Shown here: positions 48,152 to 56,190 of the stretch, one piece after another | How positions within the stretch are numbered: position 1 is the stretch's first letter | Layout of the letters: the number at the start of each line of letters is the position of its first letter | Assembly: GCF_004000235.1 (NCBI RefSeq) | Contig: NZ_RCIO01000001.1 | Location: 496,001 to 560,000, forward strand | From: Mesorhizobium sp. Z1-4 | GTDB taxonomy: Bacteria; Pseudomonadota; Alphaproteobacteria; Rhizobiales; Rhizobiaceae | Length of the DNA stretch: 64,000 nucleotides | Direction of reading: 5' to 3' | The notes under the pieces: model-generated | What the model was told of the DNA's origin: nothing | Database searches by the model: none | The model's input: the letters and a program-made list of their open reading frames with translations, nothing else | Translations under genes and position numbers: made by a program

Positions 48152-48176
48152 TTGTCAACAGGTTGCCTGTTGACAA
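48152..48176 (-). promoter_or_regulatory. Operator-like palindrome 2
   Basis: A perfect 11-bp inverted repeat, TTGTCAACAGG / CCTGTTGACAA, with a 3-base spacer. On the minus strand it contains TTGACA, which could serve as a -35 element for the short gene, so binding here would block its transcription. No repressor gene of obvious match is adjacent. Confidence 0.55.
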
Positions 48177-48180
48177 CTAG

Positions 48181-48543
48181 GTGGGTTTTCGATGCCCAAA
48201 ATTAGTATGTTGGTCTACCTTGCACATTCTGCCCGCTGCCTACCACCGCGCGCCAAACGGCGCGCACCGTCTGGTACGTTGAAATCTAGCGCGAAGTACT
48301 TAATGTTTGGTTTGATTGATGTCAATCGGCCACGCAAAATTCGATGGTCGGTCGTGTCTCTTGCGATCTCTCCGTCACTTGCAGCACGTTACAGCAGACA
48401 GGGTGGGCAAAGACACTAAGCTAATCATCATAGCACAGCGGGCCAAAATCTGGTCACGCCTCAGCCTCGACACACATGGCGTATGCCACTTGCCGGCAGC
48501 TTTTACCATGTCAGGATAGGTGCGACCATGATTTAGAGCGCGC
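48181..48543. other. 363-bp stretch without a supported gene
   Basis: Short frames at 48192-48419 and 48316-48519 lack ribosome binding sites and recognisable content. The stretch probably holds the promoter of the TIR-domain gene. No clear -35/-10 pair was fixed by eye. Confidence 0.4.
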
Positions 48544-48555
48544 GGGGAGGATGAA

Positions 48556-50574
48556 TTGGAAAAACTACTAAGGGCTGCAACGATTGCCAACATCATTCGC
48601 AAATTGAATCAGAACAAGGGCCTGCACGAACGGTCGGCGATCCAGCACTTCGTCGAGTTAGAATTCGATCAACTAAAGAAATCCGGCATAGACCCATCCT
48701 CGATGAGGATCGATGCTGCAGACTTCAAAGCCCAAGATGTCGCCGACCCTATATTTTTACAGCAAGTACGCGAAATCCGTCCACACCTATTTCTGATAAA
48801 TTCCCAGTTTGGGACATTGGGACGACTAGTAGAATTTATTGAATCTCTAAATATTCGTTTCTCAAGGAGCATCGTATTTGGCGAATGGGATATGATAATT
48901 GTTATCTGGTCAACAAATAATGTTGCAGAAAAACTTCTAAGTAATATCGAATCGCAATCACTATATCGCGTTCAGTATATGACTTGCGGAAAATGTTCAT
49001 ATTCTTTTGGCGTACCAATAGATATAGATAAGGAAATTGTTAACACGGAACTCGTTGAACCGTCGGATACTGATGACGCATTAATCATTCCCCCCGATTC
49101 ACAAGCCTTTCTCAGGCGATGGTGGGAGCATGTTGAAGTGCCCGCTGCTCAAATATTCGCGTATGTTGGTATTAGCGTCTCTGGAACAACCGAAGAAATA
49201 GGATCCGAAACACTCCTGGAGAGGCTGATGAAAGTGCCGTTGATTCGGCTGAGTGTCCTGGATTTTTTCGAAATCGAGCAAGGACGACCATATCATTTCA
49301 TCGTGAAAGTCGCTGTTAGCAACGTTGGGGAGTTGGACGAGATTACCGATGCGATTGGCTTCCTTCGACTCGGGAGGGCGAAGTTTGATGGTGCAACGTT
49401 CGTTGTTGCCTCCGACCACACTGTTCCTCCATCACCATTCGGTACTCAGATTGGCCTGTTGGAAGACACGCCCAATTTCGATGGCTTGAGCGAAGCTGCC
49501 ACCTCCTTGCTGGCACGTATTGGCCCAGGTGCGCCCAAGGAGTTTAACGCACTTCCGCCGGATCGCCAGCTGCTCGTATTGAGTTGCTTGATGGAAATTG
49601 CGGGAGAACTCCACCGGGAGCCGCAGTGGGATGACATACGAGCAGAAGAGCTCAACGGAATATTTGAGAGCCTGGCGGCTGGAATTCTGAAGAGTGACGG
49701 CATCACCTTAACAGGACCTGCGGTGAGCTTGGGCGTTTGCATCGAGAGATACGCCAAGCACGTGTTTAGGAGAACTGTGGAAGCTGTCTATGACAAAGAT
49801 TATGCGGCAGCACAGGAGGAATTGAGGCTGCCCACAAGCGATTTTCGAAAGATGTCTCTGGGCAAAATACACACTGGATTTCAAAGCATGGCTAAGAGTG
49901 ACAAGTTTGAGTTTATGGCAGAATCGTTGAGTCAATCGCGCTTGGATTTGCTGAATAGATTCTCATCTTTTAGAAATAATTGGGCACATGACGGTGCTTC
50001 GGCACACGCTTCCGTACAAAGTCAGATTGAGAACGTTCGCAGAATGTTTGGCGATGGTCTGAATGTCTGCCGCTGGCTGGGGGGCGCGATAGTTCCGAAG
50101 TTGGAGTTGCATCCCTCTCGCGGTGCGGAGGATGTTCGGGTGCCACAAATTCCGACACCTGTTGCCACAGGGCGAAAAAGCGGAATTTTCCTTAGTCACT
50201 CTACCAAAGATCGAAGCCTGGCAGAGAAAATTGCGCGTGGCGTGCAGGCTCTCGGAAGGGACATATGGTATTCGGATTGGTCGCTTGGTCCGGGAGATTC
50301 AATCGTTCAAAAGATTTCTGAAGCACTCAAAGCGAACGATACGCTGGTTGTGCTTCTAAGCAAAAGCGCTGTTGAATCGGCTTGGGTTAGTCGCGAATTG
50401 AACAGCGCGTTGATGGACAAGCTCTCGGGACGAGACATACGAATAATCCCTGTCTTGGTCGAAAAATGTGAAATCCCGACAATAATCAAAGATATCATGT
50501 ACATAGATATGTCTGTTGACTACCAAGAGGGATTGATAGAACTACTTAATTTTCTTCGAAAACATAAACTATAA
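48556..50574 (+). CDS. Large putative defence protein: RAM-like N-terminus, HEPN-type motif, C-terminal TIR domain
   Basis: 672 residues. The start is TTG 48556: GGGGAGG ends 5 bases before it, and the nearby ATG 48551 opens a frame that ends after six codons. The C-terminal 543-665 is a TIR domain: GIFLSHSTKDRSLAEKIARG, DIWYSDWSLGPGDSI, and SAVESAWVSRELNSAL with E614 in the usual place of the NADase glutamate. Upstream, FSSFRNNWAHDG holds R473-x4-H478, the HEPN RNase signature, in a helical stretch. Residues about 95-150 and 245-285 look like two ligand-binding (RAM/AsnC-like) folds; this part is my inference. TIR proteins in islands usually deplete NAD+ on phage infection. Lower GC than the core genome supports transfer. 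Confidence 0.72.
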   Translation: MEKLLRAATIANIIRKLNQNKGLHERSAIQHFVELEFDQLKKSGIDPSSMRIDAADFKAQDVADPIFLQQVREIRPHLFLINSQFGTLGRLVEFIESLNIRFSRSIVFGEWDMIIVIWSTNNVAEKLLSNIESQSLYRVQYMTCGKCSYSFGVPIDIDKEIVNTELVEPSDTDDALIIPPDSQAFLRRWWEHVEVPAAQIFAYVGISVSGTTEEIGSETLLERLMKVPLIRLSVLDFFEIEQGRPYHFIVKVAVSNVGELDEITDAIGFLRLGRAKFDGATFVVASDHTVPPSPFGTQIGLLEDTPNFDGLSEAATSLLARIGPGAPKEFNALPPDRQLLVLSCLMEIAGELHREPQWDDIRAEELNGIFESLAAGILKSDGITLTGPAVSLGVCIERYAKHVFRRTVEAVYDKDYAAAQEELRLPTSDFRKMSLGKIHTGFQSMAKSDKFEFMAESLSQSRLDLLNRFSSFRNNWAHDGASAHASVQSQIENVRRMFGDGLNVCRWLGGAIVPKLELHPSRGAEDVRVPQIPTPVATGRKSGIFLSHSTKDRSLAEKIARGVQALGRDIWYSDWSLGPGDSIVQKISEALKANDTLVVLLSKSAVESAWVSRELNSALMDKLSGRDIRIIPVLVEKCEIPTIIKDIMYIDMSVDYQEGLIELLNFLRKHKL

Positions 50575-50601
50575 TTTCGGCATATAATAGGGAAACGAGA
50601 A

Positions 50602-50621
50602 GCACCCGCTTTCGCGGGTGC
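50602..50621. terminator. Hairpin between TIR gene and DUF3768 gene
   Basis: GCACCCGC-TTTC-GCGGGTGC, an 8-bp perfect stem, lies between two convergent genes. T-rich bases follow on the minus strand, so it probably ends the DUF3768 gene and may serve both. Confidence 0.65.
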
Positions 50622-50637
50622 AAGGTGAGTGTTGCCC

Positions 50638-50976
50638 TCAATATTCTTCGGCCAACATGATCGTCATGACCCGCCGGGTCTTCGCGGGATCAGTCGGATC
50701 ATCGGAGTGGTAGAGCATGGATGGATCGAAATAGTCGATCTTCCAGATGACGCGGAGGCCATCGACTTCAACCACGGCGCAATCATGCTCACCGTATGGA
50801 TCGTTGTCCGACGTGAAGTTTTGGAACTCCGCCACCGCAACAATCACCTCCGCCCAGACCCTCCTGTCCAAGGCGGCGATGCCGCGCGATACGGTCACCA
50901 TGCCACCTTTGTGGAAGCGGCGTAGATTGTCGTTGAGGGCAGCGATCACTCTGCTCTCGGAAACCAAAGAACTCAT
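50638..50976 (-). CDS. DUF3768 family protein
   Basis: 112 residues, matching DUF3768: RVIAALNDNLRR at the N-terminus, TSDNDPYGEHDCAVVEVDG in the middle, WKIDYFDPSMLYHSDDPTD and the closing RRVMTIMLAEEY. AGGAG precedes the ATG by 8 bases. The family is frequent on plasmids and islands of this order, with unknown function. Confidence 0.88.
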   Translation of the reverse strand: MSSLVSESRVIAALNDNLRRFHKGGMVTVSRGIAALDRRVWAEVIVAVAEFQNFTSDNDPYGEHDCAVVEVDGLRVIWKIDYFDPSMLYHSDDPTDPAKTRRVMTIMLAEEY

Positions 50977-51053
50977 GGAAAGAACTCCTTCTCTCTTCCG
51001 CTTGGCTCGACCATTCGAGCGAAGCGGCGAGCGAACGAGCCCTGACGCGACAA

Positions 51054-52217
51054 TTACGGTGGTGGCAGTGTCCGGGCGGAGAACGGCTTGCTCTGCACCC
51101 CGTCCACCATCAGCTTCATGAACACCTCGTGGTTGGCGAGGTTCACCAGATCGCGAGGTCGCGGAATATCCTCGCCGAACTGGCGCGCCAAAATTGCCGC
51201 GTCGGTTGCGCCGACGCGGAAGGATATGAGCGTCCCGACATTGCCCAGGATTGCTTCGCGCACGTTTGGCTCGATGCGGGAAAAATGCTGCGTAGTGAGC
51301 ACAAGGCCGACACGGTACTTCCGCAGCTCTGACAGCATGTCCGCGAAGGCGGAAGTGGTGAAGGAATGGAACTCGTCAACGTAGAGGAAGAACGGTCGCC
51401 TTGCGACTTCAGGCTGGTTCTGGCGGCTGTATGCGGCGCGGGCGATGCCGGACACGATCATGCCACCGAGGACATTAGAGATATCCGCTCCCAGCCGTCC
51501 CTTGGCCATGTTTACGATCAGCATCCCGCCCTGGTCCATGATCTGGCGGAAGCGGAGCGGCTTCTCCGGATCGCACACTGCCTTCCGCACAACAGGATGC
51601 GCTAGGAAGGCACCGAGCTTGTTGGCGATCGGCGAAACGCCGTCCAGCGTGAACTGGTACCGCAGCTTGCCGTATTCGACGGTCCAGAAGTGCCGTACCT
51701 GCTCGTCGGAGATCCTGGTCACCACCTCTTTCCGGTATTCTTTGTCCAGAAAAAGCGGGAGGATATCCGCGAGCGTGGCGTTCTCCTTCTCCAGGAGCGC
51801 CAGCACCGCAAAGCGAAGCAGGTGTTCCATACGGGCGCCCCAGGCGTCTGGCCACTGCTTCTTCAGCATCTCCACCAATCCGGAAGCCGCGACCGGCCGC
51901 AACTTGGCCGACACCTTGGACAGCGGGTTGTATCCGCATGGACAGAATGGATCGACGGCGTTCCAATATGTGGCGTCCTCACCAATCGTGTCGGCTACCT
52001 GTTCGGCTAGATCGCCGTGCGGGTCGATCAGGCAGAAACCGCGTCCCTGCTCTATGTCCTGGCGGACCAAAGAAGCGATCAGGGTCGTCTTGCCGGTGCC
52101 GGTCTGACCGATGGCGAACAGGTGAAAAAGCCTATCCGGCTGCCGGATGCCGAATGGCTGACCATCTCTGCGGCCAAGCGTCCTGCCGAGGGTTGTGATC
52201 TGATTGCGATGGAACAC
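51054..52217 (-). CDS. VirD4/HerA-like type IV coupling ATPase
   Basis: 387 residues. Walker A GQTGTGKT is at 37-44, Walker B is in RPFFLYVDEFHSFTTSAFAD, and the sensor region reads LVLTTQHFSRIEPNVREAIL. This is the TraG/VirD4-TraD/HerA motor type that pumps DNA at a conjugation pore. No N-terminal membrane helices are present and no relaxase or mating-pair genes are in the island, so it is either a leftover of a mobile element or works alone. DUF3768 follows it on the same strand after 77 bases. Confidence 0.85.
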   Translation of the reverse strand: MFHRNQITTLGRTLGRRDGQPFGIRQPDRLFHLFAIGQTGTGKTTLIASLVRQDIEQGRGFCLIDPHGDLAEQVADTIGEDATYWNAVDPFCPCGYNPLSKVSAKLRPVAASGLVEMLKKQWPDAWGARMEHLLRFAVLALLEKENATLADILPLFLDKEYRKEVVTRISDEQVRHFWTVEYGKLRYQFTLDGVSPIANKLGAFLAHPVVRKAVCDPEKPLRFRQIMDQGGMLIVNMAKGRLGADISNVLGGMIVSGIARAAYSRQNQPEVARRPFFLYVDEFHSFTTSAFADMLSELRKYRVGLVLTTQHFSRIEPNVREAILGNVGTLISFRVGATDAAILARQFGEDIPRPRDLVNLANHEVFMKLMVDGVQSKPFSARTLPPP

Positions 52218-52278
52218 ATAGGCATCGTATGCCCGCCGAAATGAGGACCATAGAAGTCGAAAGTTGCTGGCTCACCCT

Positions 52279-52434
52279 TAACTCTCAGACTGACTGTTCA
52301 CCGCATCGTTGATGTGTTCGAACTCTGCGGACCTTGCCGCTGTCATCAACGCCCGTATTCGCTCGCCCTGCAACTTTCCAGTCCTTCGAGAATTGTCTCG
52401 AGAATGGGCACACTTCAGGACAGTTTTCTAGAAG
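52279..52434 (-). pseudogene. C-terminal remnant of a second serine recombinase
   Basis: Read on the minus strand this encodes VLKCAHSRDNSRRTGKLQ, which matches the intact recombinase at 54.4-56.0 kb residue for residue except one, then diverges to a related tail (ERIRALMTAARSAEFEHIND) and stops at 52279-52281. A stop codon lies just upstream of the homology, so nothing of the catalytic part remains. It is a leftover of a gene once oriented like the intact copy. Confidence 0.75.
52368..52423. repeat. 56-bp direct repeat, left copy
   Basis: Matches 54566-54621 in the same orientation with two mismatches in 56 bases. It codes for the same HSRDNSRRTGKLQ segment in the recombinase remnant. The two copies bracket the OLD-like ATPase gene. 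Confidence 0.9.
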
Positions 52435-52587
52435 CTGAAAATACAACCGCTATTGGCCACGGTTTTGGTCTGACTGGTTCGAGACATAGCTGATTTCAGC
52501 CTGTCCCTTTCCCGGACATCGAACCAGTATGCAAAGGAGTACGAGCGCTTAGTAGCGCAATTCCGGGAGTCCTGTACAATCTGCGAC

Positions 52588-54279
52588 ATGGCAGAGCGGC
52601 TAAAAATCCAACGAATTGTCTTCCGCGCTGGAAGTGCCCCAGGACAGGCGCCACTAGACATTGCTACACCCAACGTCACCGTACTTGTTGGGCCCAACAA
52701 CTCGGGAAAGAGCTTAACACTTCGGGAACTGGAACAGTGGTGCCAAGGCTTCAACCCCCAATTTTCAGTAATTGATCAAGTGGAGGTTGCACTACCGGAC
52801 ACACATGATGAATTGAGATCGATGCTCAGCGTTCATGAGGCAGAACCGCCTCCGAACCAGCTTGCCCAAGCTGGGCACTTTTGGGTTGCGCGCCCTGTAG
52901 TGCGGCATGGCGAACAAGCGCTACACCAGCAAGTTGGCGAGGCCGACCTATCGCAATGGTTTCAAAATATGAATTTGGAACCACTTCGACAGGTCTTTGT
53001 CAGACTTTTCACGTTGCGATTGGATGGGAGAACGCGGTTCGACCTGGTTGAGCAAAAAGGTGCCGGGCCTCTCGAAGGGAATGCGCAAAATCACCTCTGG
53101 GCATTATTTGTAGATGATGAAGGGCGCGAAAAGGTCCGGCAGTTTACTGAGGAAGCCTTTGGGAAACACTTTGTGATCGATCCTACTGGGATGACCCATT
53201 TTAGGGTGCGTCTCAGCGATCGAGCGCCTCAGTCAAAGGCCGAGGAGCAAGCATTGGACGCTACGGCAAGAGCCTTCCATGCTGACGCGCCGTTAGTCTC
53301 AACTCTTGGCGATGGTCTACGCACCTCAATCGGTTTGGTCTCGGCGGTTATGAGTCTGTCTCAACGCATTCTTCTCATTGATGAGCCAGAAGCGTTTCTT
53401 CACCCGACGCTTGCCAGGCGCGTCGGCCGAGTTCTGGCAAGTACCGCGCGAGAGCGAGATGCGTCACTTGTGGTGGCAACCCACAGCGCCGACTTTCTGA
53501 TGGGCTGCATCCAGGCAACGCCAAATCTCCGTTTGGTACGACTAACCTACTCAAACAACCAGCCGACCGCGCGTTCGATCGAGCCTTTAGAGATTGTGAC
53601 TCTAATGAACGATCCCCTACTGCGGTCAACGAACGCGCTACGTGCTCTCTTTCACCGAGGTGTAATAATCGCCGAGGCGGACGCGGACAGAGCCTTCTAT
53701 GAAGAGATCAACTACCGCCTGGTTGGCAGCGGACGTGGCGTTGAAGATGGTCTCTTTTTGAACGCTCAGAACTGGCAAACAATTCCACGTATCACAACAC
53801 CGCTGCGCCGATTGGGGATCCCCGCAGCCGCTGTTTTCGATTTCGATGTGCTAATGGATGCGGCCTTTCACCTCGTTTGGCCTTTACTCCATACAGACGC
53901 TGGAACGCTGCAAACACTTCAAAACGAAAGAGTTGCTGTTGCACAGCTTATGAACGCAGCGGGACGCCAAGCCTGCAAAGCTAGCGGATTAGGTGCATTT
54001 CAAGGAGCAGATCAACAGAGAATTCAGGCCTTTATCGCTCGCATGGCAGAATTCGGCCTCTTCTTTGTTCCTGTCGGTGAACTTGAGTGTTGGCTCCAGA
54101 ACCTCGGTGTTCAACGCACAAACGACAAGCCAGCATGGCTGACCAATGTTTTCACTCGACTTGGTGCTGATCCGAGCGCGCAAGGCTACATCGTCCCAGG
54201 CAACGATGATGTGTGGGATTTCGTGTCGAGCATCGAGCGGTGGGTGGCCGACCCACAACGACTAGGTATCCCTGCTTAG
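52588..54279 (+). CDS. OLD-like AAA ATPase with TOPRIM-type C-terminus
   Basis: 563 residues. Walker A GPNNSGKS is at 35-42, Walker B ILLIDEPEAFLHP with D265 and E266, and H-loop histidine H299 in VVATHSADF. After about residue 355 a TOPRIM-like part begins, with GVIIAEADADRAFYEEINYR and a D-F-D in AAVFDFDVLMD. This is the architecture of OLD-family nucleases, which include phage-defence proteins. The start is ATG 52588 with no clear ribosome binding site. It lies opposite to the flanking recombinase genes and fills the place where a second recombinase body should be. The end is 4 bases from the small gene stop. Confidence 0.82.
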   Translation: MAERLKIQRIVFRAGSAPGQAPLDIATPNVTVLVGPNNSGKSLTLRELEQWCQGFNPQFSVIDQVEVALPDTHDELRSMLSVHEAEPPPNQLAQAGHFWVARPVVRHGEQALHQQVGEADLSQWFQNMNLEPLRQVFVRLFTLRLDGRTRFDLVEQKGAGPLEGNAQNHLWALFVDDEGREKVRQFTEEAFGKHFVIDPTGMTHFRVRLSDRAPQSKAEEQALDATARAFHADAPLVSTLGDGLRTSIGLVSAVMSLSQRILLIDEPEAFLHPTLARRVGRVLASTARERDASLVVATHSADFLMGCIQATPNLRLVRLTYSNNQPTARSIEPLEIVTLMNDPLLRSTNALRALFHRGVIIAEADADRAFYEEINYRLVGSGRGVEDGLFLNAQNWQTIPRITTPLRRLGIPAAAVFDFDVLMDAAFHLVWPLLHTDAGTLQTLQNERVAVAQLMNAAGRQACKASGLGAFQGADQQRIQAFIARMAEFGLFFVPVGELECWLQNLGVQRTNDKPAWLTNVFTRLGADPSAQGYIVPGNDDVWDFVSSIERWVADPQRLGIPA

Positions 54280-54283
54280 TCGG

Positions 54284-54418
54284 CTACTCATGAAAGGCAG
54301 GCTCGTCTTCCCATGGCCACTCCCCAGTTTCCACCATACGGTCGAAGATGCGTTTGCAGAGCGCAATGTACCGCTCCAACTCAGGTGAGATATCGGGATT
54401 GAGTTCATCAGATTCCAT
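54284..54418 (-). CDS. Short recombinase-associated protein B (44 residues)
   Basis: 44 residues, too short for ordinary gene calling: begins MESDELNPDISPELERYIAL and ends CKRIFDRMVETGEWPW plus a short acidic tail. Of the shared central stretch, PELERYxALCxRIFxRMVxTGEWPW-type residues match the other small gene at 56.1 kb at about 20 of 25 positions, across independent genes. It lies 12 bases downstream of the recombinase stop, where a similar gene precedes the recombinase. I infer it once preceded a second recombinase. Function unknown. Confidence 0.72.
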   Translation of the reverse strand: MESDELNPDISPELERYIALCKRIFDRMVETGEWPWEDEPAFHE

Positions 54419-54430
54419 CCGCCAAAGCTA

Positions 54431-56026
54431 TCAGGCGGCGAGCTCTAGCGAATCTTCCGAGTCATCAAATTGTGTGGTGTGATTGCGAATATCTTCCAGT
54501 TCGGCCATCGCCTCCTCGGCGTCTTTCGACCTAATGGCGCTTACTAGCTGGTCGTATTGCTCCTTCTGCAACTTTCCAGTCCTTCGAGAATTGTCTCGAG
54601 AATGGGCACATTCCAGGACAGCTAGCGCATCCTGTGCTGCCCTGAGCCAATTTGACGGCTCTAAATATACGGTTTTGCCGAGCACGGTTCGGTTCGAGGT
54701 GGCGATTTCGACGATCTGCCGTTTTTCGTCCGGTTGAGCGAAAACGTAGTGTTCTGCAAGGCTTTTTATACGTTCGAGAAATGACCTCACCTGGGTTGGG
54801 CTGACCGTCTGCCGATCAGCTTCAGCCAGCTTCCCTTGGAGTTCGGCCTGCTCCAGCAGAAGGGTTTCCTTCCGGCGATTGAAGGTGTCCTTGTCGATCA
54901 GGCGGTCGAGGAGAGCGTCGGTCAAGCCGTCCATACGGCTTTCCAGTTTTCGCTGCCGCAAAGTAAGAGCCTTGCGATCGGTCGGATTGCTAAGTTTCGC
55001 TGTCCACCGCTCCACCCTCGCCGTCGTTGCAACAATCGCGTCTTCAGGGAATGCGAACTGGCTGAGAATGGTCGAAACGGCTTCCTCCAATGCCTCCTCG
55101 CGAATGGAGTTGCTGGGACAGTCCGGTTGCTGGCAGCGGTAGTAGACGTGGCCTTTCTGGCGTTCGGGGATCATCGACCAGCCACAGCGCCTGCAACGGA
55201 ACAAGCCACGATAAGTGTGGTTGTGGCGCGTGACCTTTTTCCCGGCCTTCCCGTTTTTCACTTCCTGTATGGCCTTGTAGGTCGCCACCGAGACCAGCGG
55301 CTCATGGATGCCCTTGAAAGTTTGGCCGCTTCGACCGATGCGGATAATGCCGGCATAGAACGGATTTCTAAGCAACGTTTCAACCGCGCCCTTCGATAGC
55401 GGTCTGCCACCGTCGTTCCGCAACCCCATCTGCTCCAATTCTGTCTGGAGTTTCCTGATGGAGTGCTGGCCTCCGGCATAGAGTTCAAGAGCACGCTGCA
55501 CGAGCGGCCCGCGTTCAGGGTCGATCGTTTTCACCTTGCCGCCTCCATTGTCGAGGTAGCCGATCGGTGCCTTGAACGGGTAGATGCCCTGCTTGAGGCG
55601 GCCATAGAGACCTTTGATGGTCTCATCGCGAAGGTTGCGGATGTAGTCGGCGGCGATGACCGCCTGGATGTCGGCCGTGAGCCGACCTCCGCGCGAGCGA
55701 AAATCAATGTTCTCAGCCGCGAAGTGGACATCTACGCCAGCGTCGGACAATTCACCGATCTTCGCCCAGTCAGCAAAGTTTCGGGCTGAGCGATCGATCT
55801 TGTGCATGACGACGCCATCGGCGCGGCGCTTGCGCAGTTCCCGCAGCATGGCGTTGAACACCGGACGACCGCTCTTGGCTGCCGTTACTTTCTCTTCGAA
55901 CCACTTGGTGATCGAGATATCGCTTCGCTCGGCGAAGGCGATAATTGCGTCCCGTTGGGCTTCAAGCGATACGCCTTCGCCTTGCTTGACCGTTGATACA
56001 CGGACGTAGCCAAAACACTTTTTCAT
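54431..56026 (-). CDS. Large serine recombinase
   Basis: 531 residues. Catalytic serine S11 is in CFGYVRVSTVKQGEG, with DRSARNFADW carrying the conserved D and R. A recombinase domain follows (YGRLKQGIYPFKAPIGYLDN) and a zinc ribbon (CRRCG ... YRCQQPDC). The C-terminus is a coiled-coil-like stretch (LVSAIRSKDAEEAMAELEDI). Start ATG overlaps the stop of the upstream small gene (ATGA). It could drive insertion of a smaller nested element within the tRNA-Phe island, or an inversion or deletion. Confidence 0.93.
   Translation of the reverse strand: MKKCFGYVRVSTVKQGEGVSLEAQRDAIIAFAERSDISITKWFEEKVTAAKSGRPVFNAMLRELRKRRADGVVMHKIDRSARNFADWAKIGELSDAGVDVHFAAENIDFRSRGGRLTADIQAVIAADYIRNLRDETIKGLYGRLKQGIYPFKAPIGYLDNGGGKVKTIDPERGPLVQRALELYAGGQHSIRKLQTELEQMGLRNDGGRPLSKGAVETLLRNPFYAGIIRIGRSGQTFKGIHEPLVSVATYKAIQEVKNGKAGKKVTRHNHTYRGLFRCRRCGWSMIPERQKGHVYYRCQQPDCPSNSIREEALEEAVSTILSQFAFPEDAIVATTARVERWTAKLSNPTDRKALTLRQRKLESRMDGLTDALLDRLIDKDTFNRRKETLLLEQAELQGKLAEADRQTVSPTQVRSFLERIKSLAEHYVFAQPDEKRQIVEIATSNRTVLGKTVYLEPSNWLRAAQDALAVLECAHSRDNSRRTGKLQKEQYDQLVSAIRSKDAEEAMAELEDIRNHTTQFDDSEDSLELAA
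54566..54621. repeat. 56-bp direct repeat, right copy
   Basis: Partner of 52368-52423; it lies inside the intact recombinase gene near its 3' end. Recombination between the two would delete the OLD-like gene and the small gene and give the recombinase a different C-terminal tail. Confidence 0.9.
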
Positions 56027-56190
56027 ACATCGGTTGGATTACCCTCAGAATCTACCACATCCTCGAAATCTGGCGAATCGGACCAAGGCCATTCGCCGGT
56101 CTTGACCATGCGTTCGAAGATACGTTCGCAAAGCGCCAGGTAGCGCTCCAGCTCCGGCGGGAGTTCGTTGTGATTTGTTCGGTTTTGCAT
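56023..56190 (-). CDS. Short recombinase-associated protein A (55 residues)
   Basis: 55 residues: MQNRTNHNELPPELERYLAL, then CERIFERMVKTGEWPWSDSP and an acidic tail. Its stop overlaps the recombinase start as ATGA, so it is translationally coupled and clearly in one operon. The same pattern in the 44-residue gene at 54.3 kb, with conserved central W-P-W, shows it is a real coding family. Perhaps a cofactor or directionality factor for the recombinase; this is a guess. Confidence 0.8.
   Translation of the reverse strand: MQNRTNHNELPPELERYLALCERIFERMVKTGEWPWSDSPDFEDVVDSEGNPTDV

Noticed and set aside
48192-48419. A 75-residue frame upstream of the TIR gene
   Set aside because: No ribosome binding site, and composition does not look coding; treated as intergenic.
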